This document shows, piece by piece, positions 1 to 8,793 of a stretch of DNA of 33,045 nucleotides. The position numbers and the translations under genes were made by a program. The stretch comes from Prasinococcaceae sp. CCMP 1430 (Eukaryota; Prasinodermophyta; Palmophyllophyceae; Prasinococcales; Prasinococcaceae), in NCBI GenBank assembly GCA_013416795.1, contig RQSC01000017.1, forward strand, positions 1 through 33,045. Reading direction: 5' to 3'. The notes below the pieces were generated by a model, which saw nothing but the letters and a program-made list of their open reading frames with translations, did no database searches and was not told where the DNA came from. How positions within the stretch are numbered: the first letter of the stretch is position 1; every line of letters starts with the position of its first letter.

Positions 1-23
1 CGCGGCGCGCGGCGGCGCGCGGC

Positions 24-220
24 ATGGCCGGCCAGGCGCCCGCGCAAGCCTCGCAGAAGAAGAAGGCTGTCGAAGGCGTGGAGCAGATGCCCGCCTCGCG
101 CACGCGCAACTTCTCCATCATCGCGCACATCGACCACGGCAAGTCGACGCTCGCCGACAAGCTGCTGCTCCAGACGGGCACCGTCGCCGAGCGCGACATG
201 CAGGAGCAGTTCCTGGACGG

Positions 221-253
<33 letters not shown>

Positions 254-1892
254 CAAGCTGCAGGCGGCGCGCATGCACTACAAGAGCGAGAATGACGGCG
301 AGAACTACTGCCTCAACCTCATCGACACGCCGGGGCACGTCGACTTCGGCTACGAGGTGTCGCGCGCGCTCGCTGCGTGCGAGGGCGCGCTGCTCGTGGT
401 GGACGCCGCGCAGGGCGTCGAGGCGCAGACGCTGGCCAACGTCTACCTGGCGCTGGAGAACGACCTGGAGATCATCCCCGTGCTCAATAAGATCGACCTG
501 CCCGGCGCCGACCCCGACCGCGTGTGCCGCGAGATCGAGGAGTCCATCGGCCTCGACTGCACCGACGCCATCTACGCCTCCGCCAAGCAGGGCCTCGGCA
601 TCGAGGACATTCTGCAGGGCATCGTCGATCGCGTGCCGCCGCCGCCGGACACCACCGAGGAGCCCGCGCGCGCGCTCATCTTCGACTCGTACTACGACCC
701 GTACCGCGGCGTCATCGTCTACTTCCGCGTCATCGACGGCGTGCTGCGCCGCGGCGACAAGGTGCGCATGATGAACACCAACAAGGAGTACGACATCGAC
801 GAGCTGGGCGTGCTCATGCCCGGCGAGAAGCAGGTGAACGAGCTGCGCGCGGGCGAGGTGGGCTACATCTCCGCGTCGATCAAGTCGGTGGCCGACGCGC
901 GCGTCGGCGACACCATCACCCTCGCGCGCCAGCCGGCGGAGGAGGCGCTCGACGGCTATGAGGAGGCCAACCCGATGGTGTTCTGCGGCCTCTTCCCGAC
1001 CGACTCCAACCAGTACCCCGACCTGCGCGACGCGCTCGGCAAGCTGCAGCTCAGCGACGCCGCGCTGCGCTTCGAGCCCGAGAGCAGCAGCGCGATGGGC
1101 TTCGGCTTCCGCTGCGGCTTCCTCGGGCTGCTGCACATGGAAATCGTCCAGGAACGCCTCGAGCGCGAGTACAACCTCGACCTCATCACCACGGCGCCCT
1201 CGGTGGTGTACGAGGTCTACACCTCCGCCGGCGAGATGGTCAGCTGCGACAACCCGGCGACGATGCCCGGCGCGGACGTGCGCGACCGCATCGAGGAGCC
1301 GTACGTGTCCATGGAGATCCTCACGCCCGAGGAGTACGTCGGAACCCTCATGGAGCTCGCCAAGAATCGTCGCGGCGAGTTCAAGGACATGTCGTACCTC
1401 ACCGAAGGGCGCACCAGCCTCAAGTACGAGCTGCCGCTGGCCGAGGTGGTGACCGATTTTTTCGACCAGATGAAGAGCAAGAGCCGCGGCTACGCGTCGA
1501 TGGAGTACAGCCTGCTTGAGTACCGCAAGAGCGACCTCGTGCGCCTCGACATCATGATCAACGGCGAGGTCGCGGAGCCGCTCGCGACCATCTGCCACCG
1601 CGACGCCGCGTTCACGACGGGCCGTAGCCTCACGAAGAAGCTCAAGGAGCTCATCCCACGCCAGATGTTCAAGATCCCCATCCAGGCGGCCATCGGCTCC
1701 AAGATCGTCGCCAGCGAGAGCGTGAGCGCCATGCGCAAGGACGTGCTTGCCAAGTGCTACGGTGGCGACGTTTCGCGCAAGAAGAAGCTCTTGAAGAAGC
1801 AGGCCGAGGGCAAGAAGCGAATGAAGGCCATCGGCAAGGTTAATGTCCCGCAGGAAGCCTTCATGGCAGTGCTCGACTTGAACAAGGAGTGA
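24..1892 (+). CDS. lepA: LepA/EF4 translational GTPase, plastid type
   Basis: LepA (EF4) is a ribosome-associated GTPase that acts on translocation. The 622-residue frame is uninterrupted and matches the family's usual length of about 600. G1 is HIDHGKST at residues 35-42, G3 is DTPGH at 101-105 and G4 is NKID at 155-158. Domains II and V follow, then the LepA-specific C-terminal domain ending in a lysine-rich stretch and [13 protein letters not shown]. The segment around [16 protein letters not shown] and [20 protein letters not shown] resembles cyanobacterial and chloroplast LepA more than mitochondrial GUF1 (from family knowledge). The ATG at 24 is the first in the window, but the frame has no stop back to base 3. 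A transit peptide may therefore lie upstream, and the gene may be 5'-partial. The stop is followed by a T7 run and two TGTAA pentamers. Confidence 0.95.
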
Positions 1893-2209
1893 TTTTTTTG
1901 TGTAATATGGTGCGGTGTGTGTAATGTTGGCGTTCTGATGTCTTCGTCGCGCGAACGTGTCAGGCCCGCCGCGAGCGCTTGCAGGGATGCGCGGGAAGCA
2001 CGCACACGCCGCGCGCCCCGCCTGACGGCCGCCACACGCTGTGATACGTCCCTTCTTAAACAATATGGTACGAAGGCGCGCTGCTGGGTACAAGTTTGTC
2101 GGACGGCCTCACACTCACTCTTATTCACCGCAGCGGGAGAATATAGTTCTGCTCCGCGCTCTAGCTAGCGCTCTCCCCACCCACGCCGGTGCCGGACGGT
2201 ACGAGCCAC
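1893..2209. other. Convergent intergenic stretch with 3'-end signals
   Basis: These 317 bases separate the 3' ends of lepA (+) and the CKAP2-like gene (-). Just after the lepA stop are a T7 run and TGTAA at 1901-1905 and 1920-1924. TGTAA is the polyadenylation signal of green algae; its use in this organism is inferred. No gene was recognised here. Confidence 0.5.
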
Positions 2210-3486
2210 TCACGAGCGCCGCGAGGACAGCCTGCTGGAACGGCGAGGCGCGACAGCGGAGGCGGCGGCGCCCGCGTTCTTCGCGGCCTTGGCCTTGGCC
2301 GCCCTCCTGGATCTCGCGGCAGCGGTAGGCGAGGCTGCTTCCGCCAGGGCGCTCTGCACGCCCCCAGAGCCACACGGCGCTTCGACGTCGGTGTCGGTGC
2401 ATGAGGCCTCCGCGGAGACCAGGTGCGGGTTGGGCGCGTATGCAAAGTCACATCGCGCGAGTAGCTCGTCCACGTCTGCGCCGTCGTCGCGGCGCATCTG
2501 CGAAACAAAAAGATGCGTCAGGCGCACGCGCGCACGCACGCAAGAGTTAGCGCGTTGCCATGCAGCGAAATGCGGTGAACGCGCGCGAGGGTGGACATGC
2601 TGTCGCGTGCGCGCGCGCGCGCGCGCACCTTGGACGGCGTCTTTCGCGTGCTTCGGCGCACCGGCGTGAGCACGGCCGCAGTGCCCAGCTCGGTGCGTTC
2701 GGAGGCATTCGCGCGGCGCAGCACGAGAGTGCGGCCGCCGCCAATCGGTGAGCGCTCTGGTGAGCCGAAAGACGCCTGGCACGTCTCGGCGCCAGCGTCG
2801 CAGTCGCTCAGGCGCACACGCTGCGGCGTGCCGCTCACATGCCCTGCCATTGGCACGCGCTGCGGCACATTTACGGCCGCCTCGGCGCCATCATCGACAT
2901 CAGAGGTAGGGATCTCATCCTCCCCGGCATCGAAGAGTGGGTTGGTGGGCGTGTTCGCCATCGCGCGCGCCATCTGGGCCGCCGCGTCGACGGGCGTTCC
3001 TGGCTCGCTGTCGCGCACACTGCCGTCGCTAGTCGCAGGGCTGGGCTGCGCGGGCGATGCGCCGCCGCAGTCGCCGAAGTCGGGGAACGCGACGGCGTCG
3101 GCGTCCGTGTTCAGCTCCTCTGCGGCGCCTTCGCGTTGATCGTACGCTGCGCTCGCCACGCTCGCCATCACGCGCGCGAGCGCGTCCACCGCGAGGGGCG
3201 ACTTGAGGCCGCTCGCGTCGGCGCGCGCGGCGTCGCGCGCGCGCTCGGCGAACATCGCCTTGCCGTGCGGCGTCAGCACGCGGCGCGGCCCCCCGCTCTT
3301 GAGCACGCCCGGCGTGCGCGGTGCGGCCTGCGCGGCCTTTCCCAGCGGCGTACGCAGCGCCGTGTGGCGCCCCTCCCCTCCCCGCCCCCCCCCCCTCTCG
3401 CGCGCGTTTTCGTTTTCGTACGCGCCGCGCCGAGCTAACAACACAACGCCCGCACGATGTTTCGAACGCGGGCCGCAGCCCCGCAT
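2210..3486 (-). CDS. CKAP2-like mitotic/microtubule-associated protein (candidate)
   Basis: Two exons: 3486-2629 and 2497-2210. The 131-nt intron (2628-2498) has donor AAG|GTGCGC and acceptor TTTGTTTCGCAG, and joins in phase 0 to give 381 residues. The protein is basic, low in complexity and rich in S/T-P sites such as TPLGK, TPGVLK and LTPHGK near the N-terminus. The junction brings LTPVRRSTR (273-281) close to DELLARCDFAYAPNPHL (296-312). That pairing resembles the TPVRRS and (F/Y)xPN signature of the CKAP2 C-terminal family of spindle proteins. The tail is rich in A, R and S and ends in SSRLSSRRS. The gene is head-to-head with an Aurora kinase, which supports a mitotic role. The ATG at 3486 was chosen because it is in frame and about 60 bp below a TATA-like site; the ATG of MFAER further in is an alternative. 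The family call rests on two short motifs. Confidence 0.55.
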
Positions 3487-3504
3487 GCGCTTTGACGAAG
3501 CCCC
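3481..3504 (-). repeat. Leader element, diverged copy (CKAP2-like gene)
   Basis: In the sense of the CKAP2-like gene this reads GTCAAAGCGCATGCGG, compared with GTCGAAACGCATGCGC in the exact copies. The ATG within it is the start codon chosen for this gene. Confidence 0.45.
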
Positions 3505-3546
3505 ACCACACCACACAACACCAGACCACACCCACCGGCGGCGCAC

Positions 3547-3553
3547 ATATAAA
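3547..3553 (-). promoter_or_regulatory. TATA-like box of the CKAP2-like gene
   Basis: On the minus strand the site reads TTTATAT, about 60 bp upstream of the ATG at 3486, in otherwise GC-rich DNA. A TATA at this distance would put transcription start near 3520, just before the diverged leader-element copy. It could equally serve the plus strand, but Aurora's ATG is 450 bp away. Confidence 0.4.
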
Positions 3554-3721
3554 TGCATGCATAGCTACTGTATGATTTCGATTGTGATTTTGATTTTGAT
3601 TTTGATTTGATTTCGATGGAAAAGCGCCTCAAACAAATTGGGGCGCGCGCGCGATTTCCCCACACACACACACACGCCAAAAAAAAAAAAAAAGAGTCGT
3701 TGGATCGTCCCCCCGACTGCC

Positions 3722-3741
3722 CAGGTCGAAACGCATGCGCG
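3722..3741 (+). repeat. Leader element, exact copy upstream of Aurora
   Basis: The 20-mer CAGGTCGAAACGCATGCGCG lies about 270 bp upstream of the Aurora ATG, in the sense orientation. Two identical copies precede the aldolase gene. Three perfect 20-base matches in 33 kb are far beyond chance. Confidence 0.75.
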
Positions 3742-4009
3742 CGGGGGCGCGCGCGCGGCCGCCGGGCTCGAGACGCAGGCGAGACGCGCGCGGGGCGGAG
3801 AGGCGACCTCGCGCGTGGCCTGGGCGGCTGAGGGGGAGGAGGGGAAGGGGAGAGGGGGCTGGAGCCGCGGGGGAAAGGTTGCGGCAGCCGGGCGGGTGGC
3901 CGAGCGGTGGCGGCGCTCGCGGCGTGGGCGCTCGCACAGGCGGGCGCGGGCGTAAGCGCGAGCGGGCCTGGGGGGTGGGGAGTCGGGGAAGGTGCGGGCG
4001 GGCACAAGG

Positions 4010-5294
4010 ATGGCCGAGGTTGGCAAGGAGAACGCCACGCCGTCGCAGGCAAACGTCGCGGCGGCGGGGGGCGTCGCGGCGGTGACGGGCAAGGCGGGAT
4101 TGCAGGCGCGGCCGCAGTCGGCGTCGCAGGCGACGACGGCGACCGCCGCACAGCAGCAGCAGCAGCATGAGGAGCGCCGCTGGACGCTCGCCGACTTCGA
4201 CATCGGCAAACCTCTGGGGCGCGGCAAGTTCGGCAATGTGTACCTTGCGCGCGAGAAGCGCTCCAAGTACATCGTCGCCCTCAAGGTGCTCTTCAAGGCG
4301 CAGCTGCAGCAGTCGCACGTCGAGCACCAGCTGCGCCGCGAGATCGAGATCCAGAGCCACCTGCGCCACCCCAACATCCTGCGGCTCTTCGGCTACTTCT
4401 ACGACGCCACGCGCGTGTACCTCATCCTGGAGTTCGCCGGCAAGGTGCGAGCGTGCGCTCGGCGGCGCGAGTCGCCCTTTGTTCGCTGGCTCCGCGTGGC
4501 GCCCACGCGCGCCTCGCGAGTGCCCCATTGGCGGTGACGGACCGCGCAACTGACGCCCCAACCTGCGACGCATCACGCCCGCATCACCTACTGCGTTCGT
4601 GCGCGCGTGCAGGGCGAGCTGTACAAGGAGCTCCAGCGGCGAGAGCGCTTCGACGAGCGCAGGTCGGCCACGTACGTTGCGAGCCTGGCCAAGGCGCTCA
4701 AGTACTGCCACTCCAAGCACGTCATCCACAGAGACATCAGTGAGTGCGCGCGCTACGACCCAGGCGCGCGCACGCGCCACGCCGCGCGCACTCATCCATT
4801 TTATCGCGCTCCCTGCCGTCACTGTGTATCGCTGACCGTGCACCGCACCAATCGTGCCATCGCGCCTAACCGTGCTTGCAGAACCGGAGAACCTGCTGCT
4901 GGGCATCAAGGGGGAGCTCAAGATCGCGGACTTCGGTTGGTCCATCCACGCGCCCAACTCGAGGCGGCAGACGCTCTGTGGCACGCTGGACTACCTGCCG
5001 CCGGAGATGGTGGAGGGAAAGGACCATGACGAGGCGGTCGATATCTGGTCGCTCGGCGTGCTGTGCTACGAGTTTCTTGTGGGAACACCCCCCTTCGAGG
5101 CGGCTGGTCACACCGAGACCTACAAGCGCATCCTGCGCGTGTCGTACGAATTCCCTGACCACGTCAGCGACGGTGCGCGCGACCTCATCCGCAAGCTGCT
5201 GGTGAGGGATCCGAAGGCCAGGCTGGACCTCGAGAAGGTCGCTGACCATCCGTGGATCGTCGCCAACGCGGATCCCACTGGTGCGGTGGTGTGA
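4010..5294 (+). CDS. AUR: Aurora-type mitotic serine/threonine kinase
   Basis: Three exons: 4010-4444, 4613-4739 and 4882-5294. Introns 4445-4612 (AAG|GTGCGA...TGCAG) and 4740-4881 (GTGAGT...TTGCAG) join to give 324 residues; the second split codon restores HRDIKPENLL. The glycine loop GRGKFG is at 70-75, the ATP lysine K92 lies in VALKV, the HRD motif is at 184-186 and DFGWS at 204-208. The activation segment [15 protein letters not shown] places T218 where human Aurora A has its activating T288. DFGWS and this segment are Aurora hallmarks. The N-terminus carries a KEN box (residues 6-8), a known APC/C-Cdh1 degron in cell-cycle kinases, and a Q5 run. The ATG at 4010 is the first ATG in this frame. 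Aurora kinases control spindle and chromosome segregation; whether this one is A-, B-, alpha- or beta-like cannot be decided here. Confidence 0.95.
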
Positions 5295-5572
5295 GCAGCG
5301 CCACCCTGTCATTGCTGATCGCGCACCTTCGTGGAAGCCCGCTGCTTGCATGCTCACGACCTGCTCGCCCTTCTAGTCCCTCCTCCAAGAACCTGCGTGG
5401 GCGTGCGCTCAGACGCCGGATCGAGTAATGAAAAGCCCGGTCTTTGTACAGAGCTCGCCCCGGCGCAGCCCATTCGCGACGCGACGAATGTCGCACGCCG
5501 TACACACCTCTCCTGCTAAGGCTACGCCATTTACAACAACGCACAAAGGTCGACGCCCCTCGCCGGTCGTCA

Positions 5573-7033
5573 TCATGAGTTGACGTCCCAGTTGTACGTC
5601 CTGTACTTCACCTTGTACTTGCCACCCGCAACCAGCGCCTTGAGTTTCTTCTGTTTGTCCTCGTCAGCGAAGCCGGCGAGCCACAGCAGCTTCTCGTCAT
5701 CGTTCGCCCCGAAATCCACCGCGTACCACGTGAGCAGCTTGGAGAGCGTCACGGTCCGTTTGGCCTCGTCCACCTCGACCTCGCCGTCGACATGCGCAGC
5801 CGTGGCCGAGTCGAGCGCCTCATCGATATTTTCGGGGGTATACACGCGGATGGGCGGGCATGACTTGGCGCCGCACACGAGCGCGAAGTGGATTCGCGGG
5901 TCGGCCGGCGGGCACGCGATGAAGCGGCGCGGGTCGCTGGAGCCAAATGGGCGCCTGCCGAAGACAGCAGTCGCCACCGGCCGGTTGCCGCGCAGCACGC
6001 CGTTCTCGATTTCGTCGGGCGTGTAGAGGTCGCCGCCGATGCAGTACTGTGTGGTGGAAAACATCTTCAGGCGCGACAGCAGGTTGCTGGGCTCGCCCTT
6101 GGCCGCAATGATGTGCACGATGAGCGCGTTGTACACGTTGATGAAGAACGCCTTCCGCTGGGCGACGCTCAGACCGAAGAGGTCCACGTTCTGAAGCTCG
6201 GCCGAGGCCGCGACGTACGACTTGTAGATGTCGCTCTTGCGCAGCTTGGCGTAGTCGACCTTGCGCCCGCCGTCGGAGAGCGCGGCGTCATACATGGCGA
6301 CAATGGCGCGACGAAGCTCCTCCGCGACCACCGCCGCGGGGCGCGCGGGGCGCGTCCATTTGTAGGCGCCGTTGATCACGCCCGACGGGTAAGGGCGAGG
6401 CTCGTCCTTGTGCAGGCGGTACCTGTGGTCGCTGCCCGCCTTGTCGAGCACCGCGTCGGAGAAGCTCTCGTGGTGCACGAGCCGCGCTGCTGCCAGCTGC
6501 CGCGCGAGCAGCAGCGCGCGGCCGCGGTCGATCTTCTGGCGCTGGGCGATGGCAGACACCAGCGCCTTGCCCGAGAAGTAGCCGTGGTCGCCCTTCGGTA
6601 GAACCTTGCTGTCCTCCAGCGCGGCCGCGAGAGGCTCGAGCAGCTCGTAGTCGTGCGCTGGCGCCGCGGCCTGCGCGGCGCTGGCGGCCTCGACCGCCTT
6701 CTGCGAGTCCGCTTTGGGCGCCGCCGCGTGCAGGGCGGCGGCCTTGAGGACCATCGGCATCTCGGGCGGATCGCTCGCGTCGAGCAGCGGCTTGAGGCCG
6801 TCCTTCTCGAGCAGCGCGTCCAGGTCGTCCGCGCCGCCCACATACGCGCCGTTCACGTAGATCTGCGGCACGGTGCGCTTGCCTGTTTCCTCTCGCAGCG
6901 CCCTGACGAGCCCTGCGTCCTCGCCGACGTTGACGTCGACGAACGGCACATCCAGCTCCGCGAGCTTCGCCTTGGCGCGCTTGCAGAACGGGCACGCCGA
7001 CGTGCCGAACACGACCGCCGGCGGCAGCGCCAT
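5573..7033 (-). CDS. Glutaredoxin-DEP-DUF547 fusion protein
   Basis: From the ATG at 7033 the protein has 486 residues. The N-terminal glutaredoxin has active site CPFC at 14-17, a TVP cis-proline loop and GGADDL. A DEP-like domain spans about 128-213. A DUF547 domain spans about 290-410 and includes FFINVYNALIVHIIA and HFALVCGAKSCPPIRVY. This order is known as a class of glutaredoxins in photosynthetic organisms; its in vivo role is not settled. The frame stays open for 48 codons upstream of the ATG and reads like a basic, Ala-rich targeting peptide (LRRDAKARHRLQVRAAAP). It contains no ATG before the stop at 7178-7180, so an upstream exon would be needed to use it. The gene lies only 168 bp downstream of the aldolase stop on the same strand. 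TGTAA occurs on the minus strand about 40 bp past the stop (5531-5535). Confidence 0.9.
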   Translation of the reverse strand: MALPPAVVFGTSACPFCKRAKAKLAELDVPFVDVNVGEDAGLVRALREETGKRTVPQIYVNGAYVGGADDLDALLEKDGLKPLLDASDPPEMPMVLKAAALHAAAPKADSQKAVEAASAAQAAAPAHDYELLEPLAAALEDSKVLPKGDHGYFSGKALVSAIAQRQKIDRGRALLLARQLAAARLVHHESFSDAVLDKAGSDHRYRLHKDEPRPYPSGVINGAYKWTRPARPAAVVAEELRRAIVAMYDAALSDGGRKVDYAKLRKSDIYKSYVAASAELQNVDLFGLSVAQRKAFFINVYNALIVHIIAAKGEPSNLLSRLKMFSTTQYCIGGDLYTPDEIENGVLRGNRPVATAVFGRRPFGSSDPRRFIACPPADPRIHFALVCGAKSCPPIRVYTPENIDEALDSATAAHVDGEVEVDEAKRTVTLSKLLTWYAVDFGANDDEKLLWLAGFADEDKQKKLKALVAGGKYKVKYRTYNWDVNS

Positions 7034-7201
7034 CGCGGCCGGCGCAGCAGGCGCCGCCGCCCGAACCTGGAGGCGGTGGCGAGCTTTGGCATCTCGCCTG
7101 AGAACGCCTTCGGCTAGGAGCAGCGGCGCCGATGGCAACACTTGCAGCGGCTGGCGGCCTGAGGGCAGCGCTGCCGTTTACGTGCGCGCGCTGCGAGGCG
7201 C

Positions 7202-8382
7202 TCACGCCATGACCTTCTCCTCGACGACGGCGACGTGATCGCCATCCGTCGGCCCCTCCCGCTCATAGGTGCCCATTGCCGCAGCTCCCGCGATCTTGAG
7301 CTCCGCCAGGTAAAGCGCCTCCATGGCGGGCAGCTGCAGCTCGCCGTGGCCGCGGCAGAGCTCGAAGAGAGGCATCTGCAGGGCTGCGGACCACGAGAAG
7401 CTGATGTTCCACGGGTCGCGCGAGGTCTTGGCCTTGTTGATGGCAGACAGCCGCGCGGCAGCGTCGGCGAGCGACTGGCCGCCCGAGAGGTAGTTCAGGC
7501 CAGGCATGGCCGTAGGGAAGCACCTGCGCAGGACGTCGAGGTTTGCCTGGGCGATCTCCTCGACGCTGTAGCCCGTCGCGCAGTCGCGCCCCGGGTTGAT
7601 GATGTTGGGCTTGAGGGTGGAGCCCTCCATGTACACGCCGTGGTCGAGCATCGCCTTGTAGAGCTCCGACTGGATCTTCACGTTGATGTAGACGGCGTCC
7701 TCCAGGGTGTGGTCGCCCTTGAGCGAGACGTCGGGCTCGACGATGGGCATGAGGCCCTCCTGCTGGCAGATGAGCGCGTACCGCGCGAGGTCGCGCATGT
7801 TGCACTCGATGACCAGGTCCGACGGCTGGCCGTTGGACATGTCAATCTCGATGGGAGAGCGCCACTTGGCGAAGCGGCAGCCCGCGGCGTAGTACTCGGC
7901 ACAGCGCACGGCGAGCGAGTCGAGTCCCTGCATGACGGTCGCACCGTCCTGTCCGGGCAGCGAGTAGACCTTCAGGTGGGGCTTGACGCCGGGCACGATG
8001 CCGAGCTCGGAGAGCACCTCCGGGAAGAGCTTGCCAGCAAACTTCTCGCTGTCCGACTTCTGGTAGAGCGTCTCTGGGTCGAGAATGGCCTAGAAAACGG
8101 CGCAGCGGCCTGTCAGCGCTGCGTGCATACCAAGGCAGCATAGGTGCGCTGTCAGCACCCATCGCTAGCGTCACGTACCGCGGACAGGAAGTCCGCCGCG
8201 CCGGGAGCCTCGAAGAGCATCTGCCTGTACGCGCGGCGGTTCTCCTCTGTGTTCTCCACGCCGACATTCTCGAAGCGCGCGCCGATGGTCCACGGCCCCT
8301 CGTCGCAAGCGGTGATGCCTTTACCCTCGCGAGCGACCAGCTCAGCGGTCTCCTTGAGCTCCGCCTTGCGCTCCGCCGACAG
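7202..8382 (-). CDS. FBA: Fructose-bisphosphate aldolase, class I
   Basis: This enzyme cleaves fructose 1,6-bisphosphate into two triose phosphates through a Schiff base, in glycolysis or the Calvin cycle. The exons are about 8382-8179 and 8089-7202. The 89-nt intron (8178-8090) has donor GTACGT and acceptor TTTTCTAG and joins in phase 0. Family motifs are ACDEG (active-site Asp), VENTEENRRAYRQML, AKWRSPIEI (Lys equivalent to K146 of rabbit aldolase) and STLKPNIINPG (Schiff-base Lys equivalent to K229). The C-terminus ends EEKVMA and lacks the terminal Tyr of animal aldolases. The 5' end is unresolved. The conserved region begins at LSAERKAEL near 8382 and the frame stays open to about 8604, but no ATG lies in it. 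The only ATGs nearby (8519, 8510, 8489) are inside or next to the leader-element repeats, in another frame. A short upstream exon or a non-ATG start is implied. Confidence 0.92.
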
Positions 8383-8482
8383 GTGCGCGCCGTTGTGGCA
8401 CGCGAGCAGTGTCGCGCGCGGCGCCGCGCGGCGCGGCGCCGAGTCCCCTGCGCGCCCCGCAACAGCCGCGCCCCACGTCCGC

Positions 8483-8502
8483 CGCGCATGCGTTTCGACC
8501 TG
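8483..8502 (-). repeat. Leader element, aldolase proximal copy
   Basis: Minus-strand CAGGTCGAAACGCATGCGCG, preceded by GGGGCG. It is identical to the copies at 8513-8532 and 3722-3741. Confidence 0.75.
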
Positions 8503-8512
8503 CGCCCCATCC

Positions 8513-8532
8513 CGCGCATGCGTTTCGACCTG
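8513..8532 (-). repeat. Leader element, aldolase distal copy
   Basis: Second minus-strand copy, exactly 30 bp upstream of the first. The pair forms a short direct repeat of about 26 matching bases, including the preceding GGGGCG. Confidence 0.75.
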
Positions 8533-8793
8533 CGCCCCGGCCGGCGCGCGCGCAGCACACGCGCCCGCGCCGCCGAGGCCGCGAAGGAGAAAAACGCTTG
8601 CCAAAAAAAAAAAAAGATGACGAGAATGGTATCGCGAATTTTGGATGAGGCAGTGGAGACCGTCCTCGAAGGGTGCTACGGTATGACGACGACAGGCGGA
8701 GCGGGGCAGCGCCGGCGCCCGGCGCGGGGGTGGGGGCTCCGCGCGCGGCGACGTGGGCAGGGAGGAGGGTGGAGATGGAGCAGGGAGGCTCTC

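Larger units (their letters stand above)
3487..4009. promoter_or_regulatory. Shared upstream region of the CKAP2-like and Aurora genes
   Basis: This 523-bp divergent spacer holds a TATA-like site at 3547-3553, a TGATTT-type tandem run at about 3577-3615, a CA repeat at 3661-3675, an A15 run at 3679-3693 and one copy of the leader element at 3722-3741. An ATG inside that element (3735) opens an out-of-frame upstream reading frame of about 116 codons that overlaps the Aurora start. The last 250 bp before Aurora are very G-rich. Shared regulation of the two genes is an inference from the arrangement. Confidence 0.6.
8383..8793. promoter_or_regulatory. Upstream region of aldolase, after MSH3
   Basis: These 411 bases lie between the MSH3 stop and the conserved start of aldolase, both on the minus strand. 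They hold two copies of the leader element 30 bp apart and a T13 run on the sense strand (plus A run 8603-8615). The part next to MSH3 is C-rich on the sense strand. The missing aldolase start must lie in or beyond this segment. Confidence 0.5.

Noticed and set aside
292-1753. Several long frames of 78-164 codons on both strands inside lepA
   Set aside because: They are shadows of codon bias in GC-rich coding DNA, with Arg/Ser/Ala-rich composition and no motifs.
3487-4009. E2F-type cell-cycle site in the Aurora/CKAP2-like spacer
   Set aside because: No clear TTTSSCGC match was found by eye on either strand.
5888-8143. Plus-strand frames of 237 and 302 codons across the glutaredoxin and aldolase genes
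   Set aside because: They are antisense to clearly conserved genes, and their composition is typical of antisense translation of GC-rich codons.
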